A DNA stretch of 43,576 nt from Bacillota bacterium (GCA_023441965.1 JAEZNB010000082.1:1-43576); one strand, 5' to 3'; counted from the first letter of the stretch, positions 25,033 through 35,280 are shown. The notes: generated by a model not told the origin, from the sequence alone. Translations and numbers: made by a program.

Positions 25033-26231
25033 TTTCTGCCTTCCTCCATTCCGGCGAGACTGGCTCTCTGGATGGAGGTCTTGCCGTAACGACTCCGAAT
25101 CAAATCAATGGTCGCCTCCAACTTAGCCTTCTTCTCATCTCTTGCGAAGCTGAATAGATTCATCTGCCGTTCCGAATCCTCATCTACCACCTTGCTGGTC
25201 TGAATCCCCAGATTACGGATCGGAGATTGATCCCAAAGCTCGTCAAAGAGAATGCAGGCAGCCTTATGAATCTCGTCTGTGCTCTGTGTCGGACTAAGCA
25301 GGGTCATTTGATGGGAGCTGTGACGGAACATGGAATCCACGATACTGACGGAGATGACATTTGCCATGACATTATCCTTCCGCAGTCTGGCCCCTACAGA
25401 TTCGGCAAGGGTAAGCAGAATCATCTTTGCAGTGGATTCCTCCTCGACATCAAAGGAGATTGTGGTTGAATTGCCATACCCCTTATTCTTCGTTTCCTCC
25501 AATGCTATGACAGAAGCATCTATTCCGTTTGCAAAGCTGTGAATGAGTTCCCCATGCTTTTTCAAATGAGCCTTCAGAATCTCGACGTCTGTATTAGCCA
25601 GCTCCCCAATGGTTCTGATTCCTAAGGTATTCAGTTTCTTCACGGTTGACTGTCCGACAGAGTATAGCTCTCCCACGGGCAGGCCCCACATCTTCTCCCG
25701 GATCTCCCAGGGGAAAAGGGTGTGGACCATATCAGGCTTCTTAAAGTCGGAAGCCATCTTCGCCAGAAGCTTATTGGTGGAGATACCGATGTTTACAGTA
25801 AAATGCAGCTCCTCCCTTATCCTTCTTCTGATCTTCTCTGCTGCTTCCAGGGGAGGTCCGAATAAAGCCTCCATACCGGTCATATCACAGAAGGCTTCAT
25901 CAATGGAAAACTTCTCGATAGAGGGAGAGAAATCCATCAGTATCCGAATAAAAGCTTCGGAATACTGCCGGTAGAGGCCATGGTTCGGTGGTACCAGCGT
26001 GAGTCCCGGACATTTCTTCAGGGCATCCACAATCGGTTCCCCGGTCTTCACCCCATACTGCTTCGCCAGGGGAGATTTCGCCAGGATAATCCCATGCCGT
26101 TTGCTCCTGTCTCCCGCTACGGCTGATGTTATCGTCCTTAGATCCAGCTCCTCCCCATTCGAAAGACGGTGGACTGCTTCCCAGCTTAAGAAGGCATTAT
26201 TCACATCAATATGAAATATAACCTTATCCAT
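25017..26231 (-). CDS. dinB: Y-family DNA polymerase (DinB/Pol IV-like)
   Basis: A translesion polymerase. FHIDVNNAFLSWEAV holds the first catalytic Asp (Asp9) and a steric-gate Phe (Phe14); the second position of the usual DxD is Asn. The remaining catalytic acids are in FSIDEAFCDMTG. NIGISTNKLLAKMASDFKKPD and the helix-hairpin-helix LGIRTIGELANTD follow, then the little-finger domain with STTISFD. The end carries MNLFS, part of a clamp-binding-like sequence. ATG at 26231 has GGAGGAG 4 bases upstream. At 404 aa it is complete. It seems monocistronic; no SOS box was recognised. Confidence 0.93.
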   Translation of the reverse strand: MDKVIFHIDVNNAFLSWEAVHRLSNGEELDLRTITSAVAGDRSKRHGIILAKSPLAKQYGVKTGEPIVDALKKCPGLTLVPPNHGLYRQYSEAFIRILMDFSPSIEKFSIDEAFCDMTGMEALFGPPLEAAEKIRRRIREELHFTVNIGISTNKLLAKMASDFKKPDMVHTLFPWEIREKMWGLPVGELYSVGQSTVKKLNTLGIRTIGELANTDVEILKAHLKKHGELIHSFANGIDASVIALEETKNKGYGNSTTISFDVEEESTAKMILLTLAESVGARLRKDNVMANVISVSIVDSMFRHSSHQMTLLSPTQSTDEIHKAACILFDELWDQSPIRNLGIQTSKVVDEDSERQMNLFSFARDEKKAKLEATIDLIRSRYGKTSIQRASLAGMEEGRKEKKE

Positions 26232-26264
26232 TGAACTCCTCCAAATAAAAGAAAGCCTCTGCAT

Positions 26265-26640
26265 TCTGTTGTTGCGGACAGATTAAGCCTACACTTGTCC
26301 TGACCAAGGTGTTCCTGTGGTCAGGATATGTCTTTCCTTCATCATATCAAAGCAGCTTTTGGCTGTAAAGATGAAATCCCTCTCCCATGCCTTACGCAGT
26401 ATCGATATCATTCTTCATACAAACGATCATCCAATAAAAAGGGGCTGATCTCCAAAGGAAAGCTTAACGCTAACCGGCAGAATCAGCCCTGTTTTAAAGT
26501 ATTTGATATAGTTCATTCATTTTTGACAATCACTTGCCGATTATCTTTTGAATATTCATCGATAATCTGAGCGATGCTCTAGTCGGATATCTATTCCCTG
26601 TTCCTATTGGTAATCCTTCGATGTCTTTATCTGCCAAGGA
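26265..26640. other. Gene-free intergenic region
   Basis: No convincing coding frame. It contains a 9-bp perfect hairpin, TCCTGACCA (26298-26306) with TGGTCAGGA (26318-26326), followed by T-rich sequence, and the terminator described separately. The 80-codon frame at 26328-26570 has atypical composition and no family match. Confidence 0.5.
26442..26489 (-). terminator. Terminator for the DUF4349 gene
   Basis: GGGCTGAT (26442-26449) pairs with ATCAGCCC (26482-26489) around a 32-base loop. On the minus strand the stem is followed by CTTTTTATT. It lies about 150 bases after the stop codon. Confidence 0.65.
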
Positions 26641-27708
26641 TCATTGCATATGGTTCTGATTCCCATCCTGCTGATCCGGTTTCATCATCGCCTGCGTATC
26701 TGTGATTGTCCCTGTCAGTCTTCTTCTCTTGTATTTCCTGTAGGTCCTGATGCATAAGATCATAGCAACCAGGATCACAAAGAGCCAGAAGAGAATGTAG
26801 GGAGAGTTCACCGCAAAGCCGACCACGATATCCTTAAAGCCCTCACTGATGTTATACATGGTATCAGAGAAGCCTGTCTGAATTCTGGTGAATACTGTTT
26901 CCTTCACCTCTTTCGTCGGTGTCACTCGTTCTACTTCCTGAATCGAAAGAGACACCGTGCTGTAATCCACTTTATTATCATATAGCCTAAGCTGTGACTT
27001 ATAGCTCTCCAGCTCGTAACGGATCGAGCTTAATCTGCTTTCAAGAGTCAGGATATCCTCCAGTGTGCCCGTCTTGCCAAGCAGCTCATACAGCTTCTCC
27101 TGTTCAAGCTCAAGGGTCTTAATGTGGCTCTCTGTATCCACATATTGCAGGGTTACGTTCTCGGTAGACTCTAACTTCATCACTACATTGGAGACATCTG
27201 AGACAGTACCTACAAACTCATCCAATTTATCCTTGGGAATTCTCGCTATGATACGGCCCCTGCGCATTTCTCCCGAATCATAATACCTCTTACCATTGAT
27301 GCTGGAGTTCTCCACATAACCATCCAGTCGCTTAATCTCATCGTTAACAGCATTAATCAGGTCATCAAATTCCAGTGTTTCAATCTCCATATCGATACGA
27401 CGGATGATTTTCTCCATGGTTCCGGCATTCGGAACCGGAGAAGATACTGTTGAGGTATTCTTGATTGCCCCACCGTTATCAACGATCGAATAGGCAACCT
27501 GCTCCCTAGGCGCCGCATCCGCTTTCATGGAAGCCCCTGCATACCCTGAAGAGCTTCCCGGATCGTTGTCGTAAGAATTATCAGCTTTCTTATCGGAGCT
27601 GATCCTGGGTGCTTCACTTTTAAAGTTTTCACTTCTGCTGCAACCGATCGTGCCAATGATAAGCAGTGCAGCCATACATAATGTTAGTATTACCTTGAAT
27701 TTCTTCAT
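26641..27708 (-). CDS. DUF4349 domain lipoprotein with C-terminal membrane segment
   Basis: The N terminus MKKFKVILTLCMAALLIIGTIGC ends in a lipobox with Cys23, so it is predicted to be lipid-anchored. A low-complexity Ser/Asp/Ala linker runs to about residue 95. The DUF4349 core follows: IIRRIDMEIETLEFDDLINAVN, DGYVENSS, RIIARIPKDKLDEFVG and YVDTESHIKTLELEQEKL. A predicted coiled coil lies at about 205-250 (EQEKLYELLGKTGTLEDILTLESRLS). One membrane helix (about 303-323) precedes a basic tail. Its role in the cell envelope is unknown. No partner gene is adjacent. Confidence 0.9.
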   Translation of the reverse strand: MKKFKVILTLCMAALLIIGTIGCSRSENFKSEAPRISSDKKADNSYDNDPGSSSGYAGASMKADAAPREQVAYSIVDNGGAIKNTSTVSSPVPNAGTMEKIIRRIDMEIETLEFDDLINAVNDEIKRLDGYVENSSINGKRYYDSGEMRRGRIIARIPKDKLDEFVGTVSDVSNVVMKLESTENVTLQYVDTESHIKTLELEQEKLYELLGKTGTLEDILTLESRLSSIRYELESYKSQLRLYDNKVDYSTVSLSIQEVERVTPTKEVKETVFTRIQTGFSDTMYNISEGFKDIVVGFAVNSPYILFWLFVILVAMILCIRTYRKYKRRRLTGTITDTQAMMKPDQQDGNQNHMQ

Positions 27709-27874
27709 GTACTCCCCTCCTCTAAATATGATCCAATCGATATTTCAGCCTCTAGCCTATGCTGTTATGTTCATCCTCATTGATCTCTTTCTGCTCATTA
27801 GACGAAGTATGATATCGCAAGGTTCCATATTTAATTTAAATATGTAAATTACCGGCGGTTAATGAATGCGAAAA

Positions 27875-27937
27875 GGAAAGCCACACCGTCTATTCCGTAT
27901 CCTCTAGTGAATACCGGACTGTCCGGTATGACTTTCC
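27875..27937 (-). terminator. Terminator of the nucleotidase gene
   Basis: An outer stem pairs GGAAAG (27875-27880) with CTTTCC (27932-27937). An inner perfect hairpin is ATACCGGA (27911-27918) with TCCGGTAT (27922-27929). On the minus strand a TTTTC run follows. Confidence 0.6.
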
Positions 27938-27970
27938 TGTAATACTGATATGGTCAAATAACTTCCTATC

Positions 27971-30900
27971 TTACGATACTTTAATCTTCACCAGCGGGCC
28001 TCTGCCTGCCTTATTCGTCCCCCAGAGCTTAATGGCTGTACCAGCCTTCTGCTTCGGAATGATGATAATGAAATTACCCATGTTGTCAATGGTTCCTTCA
28101 TAGGTCTTCTTGCCAATCTGTGCATAGATCCGGGTTTCTGTCGCTGCCACCTTCTCCGGAACCACCTTTATGGTCTCCGGTCTTGATGTCTCATCGGCTT
28201 CACCGGCCTCTGTCTGTGCAACCTCCTTCTCTGTCCCTGCCTTGCCCTGGTTCGCTACCACTGTGCTTCCTGTCCCGGCATGGGTATCCGCTTCCGTCTC
28301 TGCTGCTACTGTTTGATCCGTATCTTTCTTCTCGGACTCCTTCTTCGGCTGAATAGATTCTACTGTTTTTCCGGCTTTCTGGGGCTGTTCAGAAGCTTCA
28401 CTGCCTGAAGGTGCTTGCGTAGGGGCAGGAGTAACAGCGGGAGTTACAGCCGGTTCAGCAGGTTCCGTATTCTTAGGAAGCACAGATGACCCCGTATGAT
28501 CCAAGAGCTCAATGGTTCCTGTAATCTGCTGGTCACCAGCCTTCACCGACTTCACCAGAGGTGCATCAGGGGCTGCCTTAAGGACCTTGGATACCAGCAC
28601 ATCACTGCTGCCTGTTTCATTGGAGGCTGTCACCGTAACGGCTGATCCTGAAGCATCCCGGTCTATTTCAAAGGAATAGATATAACGTCCTGTTGCCTGA
28701 TCCTGCTGATACTTCGTGGTGGTATAGGTTTTCTTCCCAATGGTTAAGATGAGCTCGCAATCCTTATCTGCCGCTACCTGCACCAGCTTATCCGCATTCG
28801 TAATTTCCTTGATCAGTGACGGCATTTCCGGTCTGCCGGGTAAAACAACAGCTCTGTTCGCCAGCAGGATTCTGCCCTGTGTGAATCTGGTCATTACATA
28901 CACCCTCATACCCGGATCCAGCTTCTTATCCAGCTCCAGTTTAAATCTGAAAAGCTCATTGGTTTTAAGCGTATATAGGGTGCTCTTAAAGGCTTCTCCC
29001 GTTCCCTCAGTGATTGCCAGGAATACGGTCCCACCGTCATAATAATAGCCTGATAGAATGCTGGTCTTGCTTGTGACTCTGTTGAGTATCAGATTGGTGG
29101 AGTTTAGCTTAAGGTACTTCTCAATATCATTCACAATCACAGGTGTGGCAAAGCTGTCCCTCGGAACCCCGCCCTTCACATCAGATGCTTTCACTGTCAG
29201 ACGCTGTCCTGCATAAAGCTGGTCTGTAAAGCTGAAGGAGAAGGCTCCGGTCTTATCTGTCTTCGTGGTATAAGTCTTATCAGCAATGGTAAGTGTGATC
29301 GTATATACCTTATTTTCTGCTCCCGGGACCTCTCCATTGATCTGCTTTTCAATATTGCTGACCTCATAGACAAGCGGAGCATTCGGCCCAGCCTCTGCGA
29401 CCACTGCAGTGCTGACCCGGCTGACTCTCGCCAGATGGTCCATACTATATACGGTGATCGTTTTTCCTGCTTCCTGCGGAGGTAGGATAAGAGCAAAGTA
29501 TCCGGACTCATAATTTGTCGCACTGGTTTCCACTACCTTAAGTCTGGGGTTATAGATTTCGCTTGCTTTCTCATATAGCGCTTTGCCGCCGTTTTCCGGC
29601 ACATAGACCATATTGTCCACTATGGCAATCACGATGGCATCCTTGTCATGCGTATCACCCTGTATATAATTCATTCTGTTTGTTACCGGAAGAATACTGG
29701 GCTGGTTCGGTCCCGTACGTTTTACCGGAACCAGAACTCTTTCACTCACATGTCCCTTCTCCACATCCTTCAGATAAACACTTACGATGGAACCGGAAGG
29801 CTGGGCAGGTAAAGCATAAGAAAACTTACCGTCTGAACCGACCCTAGTCTCATAGCTGCCGGTATAGGCATCAAACACAATGGTCTTATTCGGTTCAGCT
29901 TTACCGGATATCTTCGTTTTCCGGTTCGTATAGGAGTCCACACTCGGTTTCGATAGCAGATTATCATCAAAATTGGTAACAATCAGCTTCTTCACCGCTT
30001 TATTCCCCTTGACGTCCTCTGCATAGATGCTATAGGTTCCGTTCTCATATACGGTAAACCTTTGATTATTGATGATTCTGCCTGCAGGCCAGCTTGGATC
30101 ATTGACTCCGACATCTCCGGGAAGCATTCTGACAACCTTGATACCGGAAGCATCCGTAACCTGAAGGGCGACCTCATAGGGGCTGGCTGTGGCACTGGTT
30201 ACCGACGGAGCCACAATTATCACCGGGCTTACCTTATCCCCGTTATATGGCTGACCGGAGGCAACATAATAACGGTATTGATTTACCTCGGTCAGAAAGC
30301 CTTTATAATAAGGGGATGCCTCAAACATATCCTCAGCATAGGAGGGGGTTTTTATGATAAAACGATATTCGGAAGGAAGGTTAACTCTCCAGTTATAGTC
30401 AACCTGGGGCATTAAGCTGCCACAATGATGCTCCTGTTCCAAATACCTACTAAGAACAGACTGGCTTCTGTTAAATCCGTTCAGAACAACCTGCTTCTCA
30501 ACTCCCCTGTTCGCTTCCACCGGGATAGTGATCTTGTTTGTTGCCAGCAGGAAGACCATATCATCTGTCACATCTTCACCGTTCACCATCAGGCTCTTGA
30601 CCCTTCGGTTCGTGCTGATCCGATTGCCGGAGAAATCATACCGGGCTTCCATGGTGGGATCGATCTCATAGTCAATTCCATCAAAGATGAAGAAATTACT
30701 CCAGTCATTCAGCCATTCCTCTTTGATCAGGGATTTCAATCCCTTCTGCTTCATCAGAGCGGACATAACTGTATCCTTCCAGGTCTTCCCCGCACTAAGG
30801 GTTTCATAGGCACTGGCGGACCACTCCAGCCATTCCTTCAGCTGCTTTCCTGTGATGGTATAAACATAGAGATAATTATTGTAAGGCTGTATCGCAGACA

Positions 30901-32293
30901 GATCGGATTCGGTGATCTGATCTCTTATATTAATGTAATCGTATACCGAGTTGGTACCGTAGCTCGCATAGGTAGAGGCTGCGATGATCGGGTAATTCTT
31001 ATAGGCAGCTCCTGCGTTACTGGTGAAATTGATTGCATATTGAATCTTGGAATCGTTCAGCAGCTGAATGGCTGCATTATCTCCCAATAATCCGAACCAG
31101 TTCTGAATAACGGTATCCTTATCCAGCTCACCGAGGATGTCCGTCGAATACTCTAAAAGCTTAGCTTCCCAAGCACCATAAAGTCCGGCCAGGTCCTTAT
31201 TCTCCTTCGTATTGTTGGCTGTTACCATCCGAAGCTCGGATTTCCGGTCAACAATCTCCACCCCATTTGCCGTAAGCTGAAGGGACAGATCAACTACACC
31301 GATCGCCTCACCACGGTCTCCTGCCATGATGACATTCTTCCCATTCATCAGATAGGTTTTCTTATCTACATTGGGAAGCTTATAATAAGGGGAGGACATA
31401 TCCGTAGTAGGAAACAGATTATGCTCATGACCGCATACCACTACATCGATCTCGGGTATCTTAGTTAAAGCATAAGCGACATTCTTAAAATTCAGCTCAG
31501 GGTTCTCCGGTCCTATTCCGGTATGGGACAGGGCTATGATAATATCCGCTCCCATTTCCTTCAGATAAGCCGCCTTGGTCTTCGCATTCTGCACCATATC
31601 CTCTGTTTTCAGGATACCGGCATAGCTATGGGTCTTGGCAGTTAAGGTCGGTATCGTCTGTCCGATGATACCGATGGTAACTTCCGCAGTTTTACCGGAG
31701 CCGGTCTGCATCTGCCTGGTAATCAGCATCGTTTCCTTGAAGGGATGTGATCCGGTCTTGGAGTCGGTAACATTGGACACCACAGTGATATTCCTCAATC
31801 CGGAGCCGTCCAGCTGTCTAAGGATATATTCATAACCATAATCAAAATCATGATTACCTAGGGTAATCGCATCATAACCGATCCTGGTCATAGCCTGATA
31901 GATCGGCTGAATTGCATTCTGATCCTCTGAAAATATATATTCTGTCGTATAATCGTAAAGCACATCCCCTGCATCCAGGGTGATGATGTTCTCCTTAGGG
32001 AGCTCACTTCTGGTCTTTGTAATCAGGTCCATCACTCTGGCAAGACCACCATTGTTATAATCCACGCCCAGCTCGTAGTCCTTACTGTTCACCTGACCAT
32101 GCAGATCCGTAGTCCCAATAATTCTGACATTCACCTTCTCAGCCTTCTGTACTGCGGCATCCGCTCTTTCTGACCTTGCTCCTCCGTATAAAAATATACC
32201 CAATAATATCATAATGAAAGAAATCCCGATCGTAAGAAACGTACCGGGATGTTGTCTATTCATTCGTGGCTTCTGAACATAATTTCTCTTCAT
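27971..32293 (-). CDS. Large secreted 5'-nucleotidase / 2',3'-cyclic-nucleotide phosphodiesterase with Ig-like domains
   Basis: 1440 aa. A signal/anchor lies at about residues 18-40. The metallophosphoesterase domain carries the metal ligands TTDLHGQ, DAGDVLYD, LGNHDFDYG, LSHTGIG and CGHEHN. A 5'-nucleotidase C-terminal domain follows (YDYINIRDQITESDLSAIQPYNNYLYVYTITGKQLKEWLEW). From about residue 690 there are several Ig-like beta modules. A Pro/Thr/Glu/Lys-rich linker (about 1260-1385) and a last small beta domain follow. There is no LPxTG or S-layer motif, so attachment is unclear. It would hydrolyse extracellular nucleotides, a plausible supplier for the deoD-deoC-cdd cluster. AAGGAG precedes the ATG. 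Confidence 0.93.
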   Translation of the reverse strand: MKRNYVQKPRMNRQHPGTFLTIGISFIMILLGIFLYGGARSERADAAVQKAEKVNVRIIGTTDLHGQVNSKDYELGVDYNNGGLARVMDLITKTRSELPKENIITLDAGDVLYDYTTEYIFSEDQNAIQPIYQAMTRIGYDAITLGNHDFDYGYEYILRQLDGSGLRNITVVSNVTDSKTGSHPFKETMLITRQMQTGSGKTAEVTIGIIGQTIPTLTAKTHSYAGILKTEDMVQNAKTKAAYLKEMGADIIIALSHTGIGPENPELNFKNVAYALTKIPEIDVVVCGHEHNLFPTTDMSSPYYKLPNVDKKTYLMNGKNVIMAGDRGEAIGVVDLSLQLTANGVEIVDRKSELRMVTANNTKENKDLAGLYGAWEAKLLEYSTDILGELDKDTVIQNWFGLLGDNAAIQLLNDSKIQYAINFTSNAGAAYKNYPIIAASTYASYGTNSVYDYINIRDQITESDLSAIQPYNNYLYVYTITGKQLKEWLEWSASAYETLSAGKTWKDTVMSALMKQKGLKSLIKEEWLNDWSNFFIFDGIDYEIDPTMEARYDFSGNRISTNRRVKSLMVNGEDVTDDMVFLLATNKITIPVEANRGVEKQVVLNGFNRSQSVLSRYLEQEHHCGSLMPQVDYNWRVNLPSEYRFIIKTPSYAEDMFEASPYYKGFLTEVNQYRYYVASGQPYNGDKVSPVIIVAPSVTSATASPYEVALQVTDASGIKVVRMLPGDVGVNDPSWPAGRIINNQRFTVYENGTYSIYAEDVKGNKAVKKLIVTNFDDNLLSKPSVDSYTNRKTKISGKAEPNKTIVFDAYTGSYETRVGSDGKFSYALPAQPSGSIVSVYLKDVEKGHVSERVLVPVKRTGPNQPSILPVTNRMNYIQGDTHDKDAIVIAIVDNMVYVPENGGKALYEKASEIYNPRLKVVETSATNYESGYFALILPPQEAGKTITVYSMDHLARVSRVSTAVVAEAGPNAPLVYEVSNIEKQINGEVPGAENKVYTITLTIADKTYTTKTDKTGAFSFSFTDQLYAGQRLTVKASDVKGGVPRDSFATPVIVNDIEKYLKLNSTNLILNRVTSKTSILSGYYYDGGTVFLAITEGTGEAFKSTLYTLKTNELFRFKLELDKKLDPGMRVYVMTRFTQGRILLANRAVVLPGRPEMPSLIKEITNADKLVQVAADKDCELILTIGKKTYTTTKYQQDQATGRYIYSFEIDRDASGSAVTVTASNETGSSDVLVSKVLKAAPDAPLVKSVKAGDQQITGTIELLDHTGSSVLPKNTEPAEPAVTPAVTPAPTQAPSGSEASEQPQKAGKTVESIQPKKESEKKDTDQTVAAETEADTHAGTGSTVVANQGKAGTEKEVAQTEAGEADETSRPETIKVVPEKVAATETRIYAQIGKKTYEGTIDNMGNFIIIIPKQKAGTAIKLWGTNKAGRGPLVKIKVS

Positions 32294-32532
32294 TCATTCT
32301 CCTTGCCAGTAAGACCTGCGCCCTCGCTGATTCAGTACTCCGCGCCATGGCCTTTACTAATATAAGTCATCCTTGCCAGTTTTCACATCCTGACTTAATA
32401 TTAGGAAAATAATAAGGCAAAAGAATGGCAAAGAGTTTAAGAAATACTTACCATTCTATGAAGAAAATGAGATGCATATATAAATGACAGCCTGCCTCCG
32501 TCAGCCGCCTTAAGGACCGCTCGGGGCCTCTC

Positions 32533-33297
32533 TTAATGGGACATCTGATAGAGGACGATTGTCGATATTGTGGCGACTCCGTTCAGGAGATTATGTATCA
32601 ATATCGGGGCTAAGAGGCTTTTGGTCTTTAAGAACACGACGCCATAAGCGAGGGAACAGGCTACCACAGTCAGCTGCTGCATCAGGTCAAAATAGGTGAT
32701 TCGAAAGGGAAACAGCTCAAATTGGATATGCCCAACCATAAACAGGAGGGTCGAGATCATAATAGCCGTTATATCTGCCCATCTTTGCTTCTGATAAATG
32801 TCCTTCAGCAAGGCTGATGTTATGCTTATGATAAAGGCTCGGAAGAATAATTCCTCACTGCTTCCTGACAGCAGAATCTCAAAGAGAAAATAACCGGTAA
32901 AATTTCTTGCATTCAGTGTATAGCTCATATCAAACACTGATCCGTTCCTTACCATCAGATACCCTAGAGTAAACTGAAGAGCCGTCCAGAACAGGAGAAA
33001 GCACAGGGAATACAGGAGACTGAAGCGATAGGCATTCAGATTAAAACCAAAGTCTCTCCACTTCCGGCGCATCAGTCTGCAAGCCAGGGCAATCAATAGT
33101 AAAAAGAAAATGCCCTGAAAGATATGATGCAAAAACAAATACATAAAGGCATCCTCCGGGTCGATGCCCTTATAAAGGGGATACATACGAAAGGCCAGTT
33201 GATACAGCCAACGGCTGCCATAGTTCAGAAATATTACACTCAATACAAAAATTCCTGCCACAGCTGTGATTTGCTTTAAGTTCTTCCGTGCTTCCAT
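32533..33297 (-). CDS. CPBP-family intramembrane metalloprotease (CAAX protease-like)
   Basis: 254 aa with about seven or eight hydrophobic segments. The family motif EExxxR is in SGSSEELFFRAF, followed by the expected histidine motifs GHIQFELFPF and LIHNLLNG. These residues form the metal site of Rce1-like proteases. Bacterial members process or export peptides, or have unknown roles. It lies 38 bases downstream of mrnC on the same strand and may be the last gene of the cysE-cysS-mrnC transcript. Confidence 0.88.
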   Translation of the reverse strand: MEARKNLKQITAVAGIFVLSVIFLNYGSRWLYQLAFRMYPLYKGIDPEDAFMYLFLHHIFQGIFFLLLIALACRLMRRKWRDFGFNLNAYRFSLLYSLCFLLFWTALQFTLGYLMVRNGSVFDMSYTLNARNFTGYFLFEILLSGSSEELFFRAFIISITSALLKDIYQKQRWADITAIMISTLLFMVGHIQFELFPFRITYFDLMQQLTVVACSLAYGVVFLKTKSLLAPILIHNLLNGVATISTIVLYQMSH

Positions 33298-33335
33298 GCT
33301 ATCCTCCTAAGTATAAACATTTTCATAATTGCTCA

Positions 33336-33794
33336 TTAGCTTAATGGTATAAGGTTCAGAGCAGGCTTGATCAGTTCCAGAATACGGCTGATCTGATCCG
33401 TCAGATAGAGATAGCCGATCAGGGCCTCCAGACCGGTGGCGGTACGGTATTCCACGATTCCTGCATTCTTGGCAGAGGTAAAGGATTTGGCATTCCTACC
33501 CCTCTTATAGACAGCCAGCTCCTCCTCGGTCAGCTGCCCTTCTATCTTATGAAAGAGCTCTGCCTGGGCAGTCGCCTGAACCTGCCTGGTGACCTGTTTA
33601 TGAAGCTTATTCACCGGAGCATTACCACTCTCTACGACCAGGGTCCGGATGATCAGATCATAGATAGAATCGCCGATATAGGCCAGGGTCAGCGGAGAAT
33701 AGGTCTTCATATCCACCAGAGGCAGGTTCCACTGCTTTCTGATAATGCCCGCTAAGGTCTCTTCCTTATGATCGAACGTTAGCTCCTTTTCCAT
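33336..33794 (-). CDS. mrnC: Mini-ribonuclease III
   Basis: An RNase III catalytic domain without the double-stranded-RNA-binding domain, 152 aa, as in Bacillus MrnC, which matures 23S rRNA. The signature LAYIGDSIYDLIIRT holds catalytic acids; RGRNAK, EYRTATGLEALIGYLYL and the C-terminal helix follow. The start codon overlaps the 3' end of cysS by 16 bases. A cysS-mrnC neighbourhood is conserved in Firmicutes, which supports the call. Confidence 0.95.
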   Translation of the reverse strand: MEKELTFDHKEETLAGIIRKQWNLPLVDMKTYSPLTLAYIGDSIYDLIIRTLVVESGNAPVNKLHKQVTRQVQATAQAELFHKIEGQLTEEELAVYKRGRNAKSFTSAKNAGIVEYRTATGLEALIGYLYLTDQISRILELIKPALNLIPLS

Positions 33795-35182
33795 CTTACT
33801 CCCTCTCTGGTATCCTCCAGAAGTATGCCCTTCTCCAGTAACAGCTTTCTGATCTCATCTGCTCTGGCAAAATTCCTGTCCTTTCTGGCCTGCTGTCTTT
33901 CTTCGATCAGCTGCTCGATCTCATCATCCAGAAGCTCCTGCTCCTGCTTGGCCTTCAGACCAAGGACGTCACAGAGCTTTACGATCCTGTCATACATGGC
34001 CTGTACGAAGGCCTTGGTGGATTCGCCGGAGCAGTTGGTATTCGCGAGTCTTACCAGCTCGAAGATTGCAGTGATTGCATCGGCAGTATTAAAATCATCC
34101 TCCATCGCCAGGTCGAATTTCTCCCGGAAGCCTTCCGCTTCCTTTAAGAATGCCTGCTCATTTGAGCGGATCTCCTCCTCCTTCAGTACGCCACTCTTTA
34201 ACAGATGCTCCAGCTGGCCTACCGAGGTATTGATTCTGGTCAGGGAATTCTTCGCCGCCTCCATCAGATCCCTGCTGAAATTCAGAGGACTGCGGTAGTG
34301 GGCGTTCAGCATGAAGAAACGAAGTACCTCTGACGGATACTGGGCCAGAATCTCACGAACCGTAAAGAAATTGCCTTCGGATTTTGACATTTTCTTATTA
34401 TCAATATTTAAGAAGGCATTATGCATCCAATAACGGGCAAAGAGCTTACCGGAAGCTGCTTCGCTCTGTGCGATTTCATTTTCATGGTGGGGGAAGATCA
34501 GGTCCTCACCGCCTCCATGAATATCAATCTGCTCTCCGAGGTATTTGCTGCTCATGACAGAGCATTCGATATGCCAGCCCGGGCGGCCTTCACTCCAGGG
34601 AGAGTTCCAGTAAGGCTCCCCCTCCTTCTTCGGCTTCCAGAGCACGAAGTCCATGGGATCCTCCTTCTCCTCACTGACAGCGATGCGGGCTCCCGCCTCC
34701 AGGTCATCTATATTCTTCTTGGATAGCTTACCATATTCCTGAAAGCTTCTGGTCTTGAAATAGACGGTACCGTTCTTCTCATAGGCATGGCCCTTCTCGA
34801 TCAGGGTGGAAATCATACGGATCATCCCATCGATTTCTTCCGTAGCCTTCGGATGGCAGGAGGCCTCTAAGACATTCAGGGCTTCTGTATCCTTCTGGTA
34901 CTCCTGAATATAACGTTCGGAAATCTCTCTGGAATCAACACCCTCCTCCAGAGCTCGCTTGATGATTTTATCATCCACATCGGTAAAGTTCGTAACATAG
35001 TGGACCTGATAGCCCTTATATTCCAGAAATCTTCTGACGGTATCAAAGATGATAACCGGTCTTGCATTGCCGATATGGATATAATTATAAACGGTGGGTC
35101 CGCAGACATACATCCGGACCTTTCCTTCTTCAATCGGTATGAACTCCTCTTTCTTCTGGGTTAAGGTATTATAAATTTTCAT
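33779..35182 (-). CDS. cysS: Cysteinyl-tRNA synthetase
   Basis: Attaches cysteine to tRNA-Cys. MYVCGPTVYNYIHIGNARP contains the first zinc-binding Cys and the HIGH motif. WHIECSVMSSKYLG and PHHENEIAQSEA hold the other zinc ligands, and KKMSKSEGN is the KMSKS loop. At 467 aa it is complete, with the helical C-terminal region EQELLDDEIEQLIEERQQARK. AAGGAG lies 10 bases before the ATG. It is downstream of cysE and the T-box leader, so both genes would respond to uncharged tRNA-Cys. Confidence 0.98.
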   Translation of the reverse strand: MKIYNTLTQKKEEFIPIEEGKVRMYVCGPTVYNYIHIGNARPVIIFDTVRRFLEYKGYQVHYVTNFTDVDDKIIKRALEEGVDSREISERYIQEYQKDTEALNVLEASCHPKATEEIDGMIRMISTLIEKGHAYEKNGTVYFKTRSFQEYGKLSKKNIDDLEAGARIAVSEEKEDPMDFVLWKPKKEGEPYWNSPWSEGRPGWHIECSVMSSKYLGEQIDIHGGGEDLIFPHHENEIAQSEAASGKLFARYWMHNAFLNIDNKKMSKSEGNFFTVREILAQYPSEVLRFFMLNAHYRSPLNFSRDLMEAAKNSLTRINTSVGQLEHLLKSGVLKEEEIRSNEQAFLKEAEGFREKFDLAMEDDFNTADAITAIFELVRLANTNCSGESTKAFVQAMYDRIVKLCDVLGLKAKQEQELLDDEIEQLIEERQQARKDRNFARADEIRKLLLEKGILLEDTREGVRWKRS

Positions 35183-35280
35183 AACAGGTTTTCTCCTTCT
35201 GAATGTATTAGTTTACTTCATCTGATTTACATCGGTATAAGCTGTAATGTTAATACCAATTGGTTGCTGTGTGTGTCAAA

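Noticed and set aside
26298..26326. Hairpin sharing GGTCAGGATA with the 12.14 kb promoter region
   Set aside because: The shared stretch is short, the contexts differ, and the 26.3 kb copy has only one arm resembling it; likely coincidence.
30425..31090. 221-codon plus-strand frame opposite the nucleotidase gene
   Set aside because: Antisense shadow of a well-conserved metallophosphoesterase.
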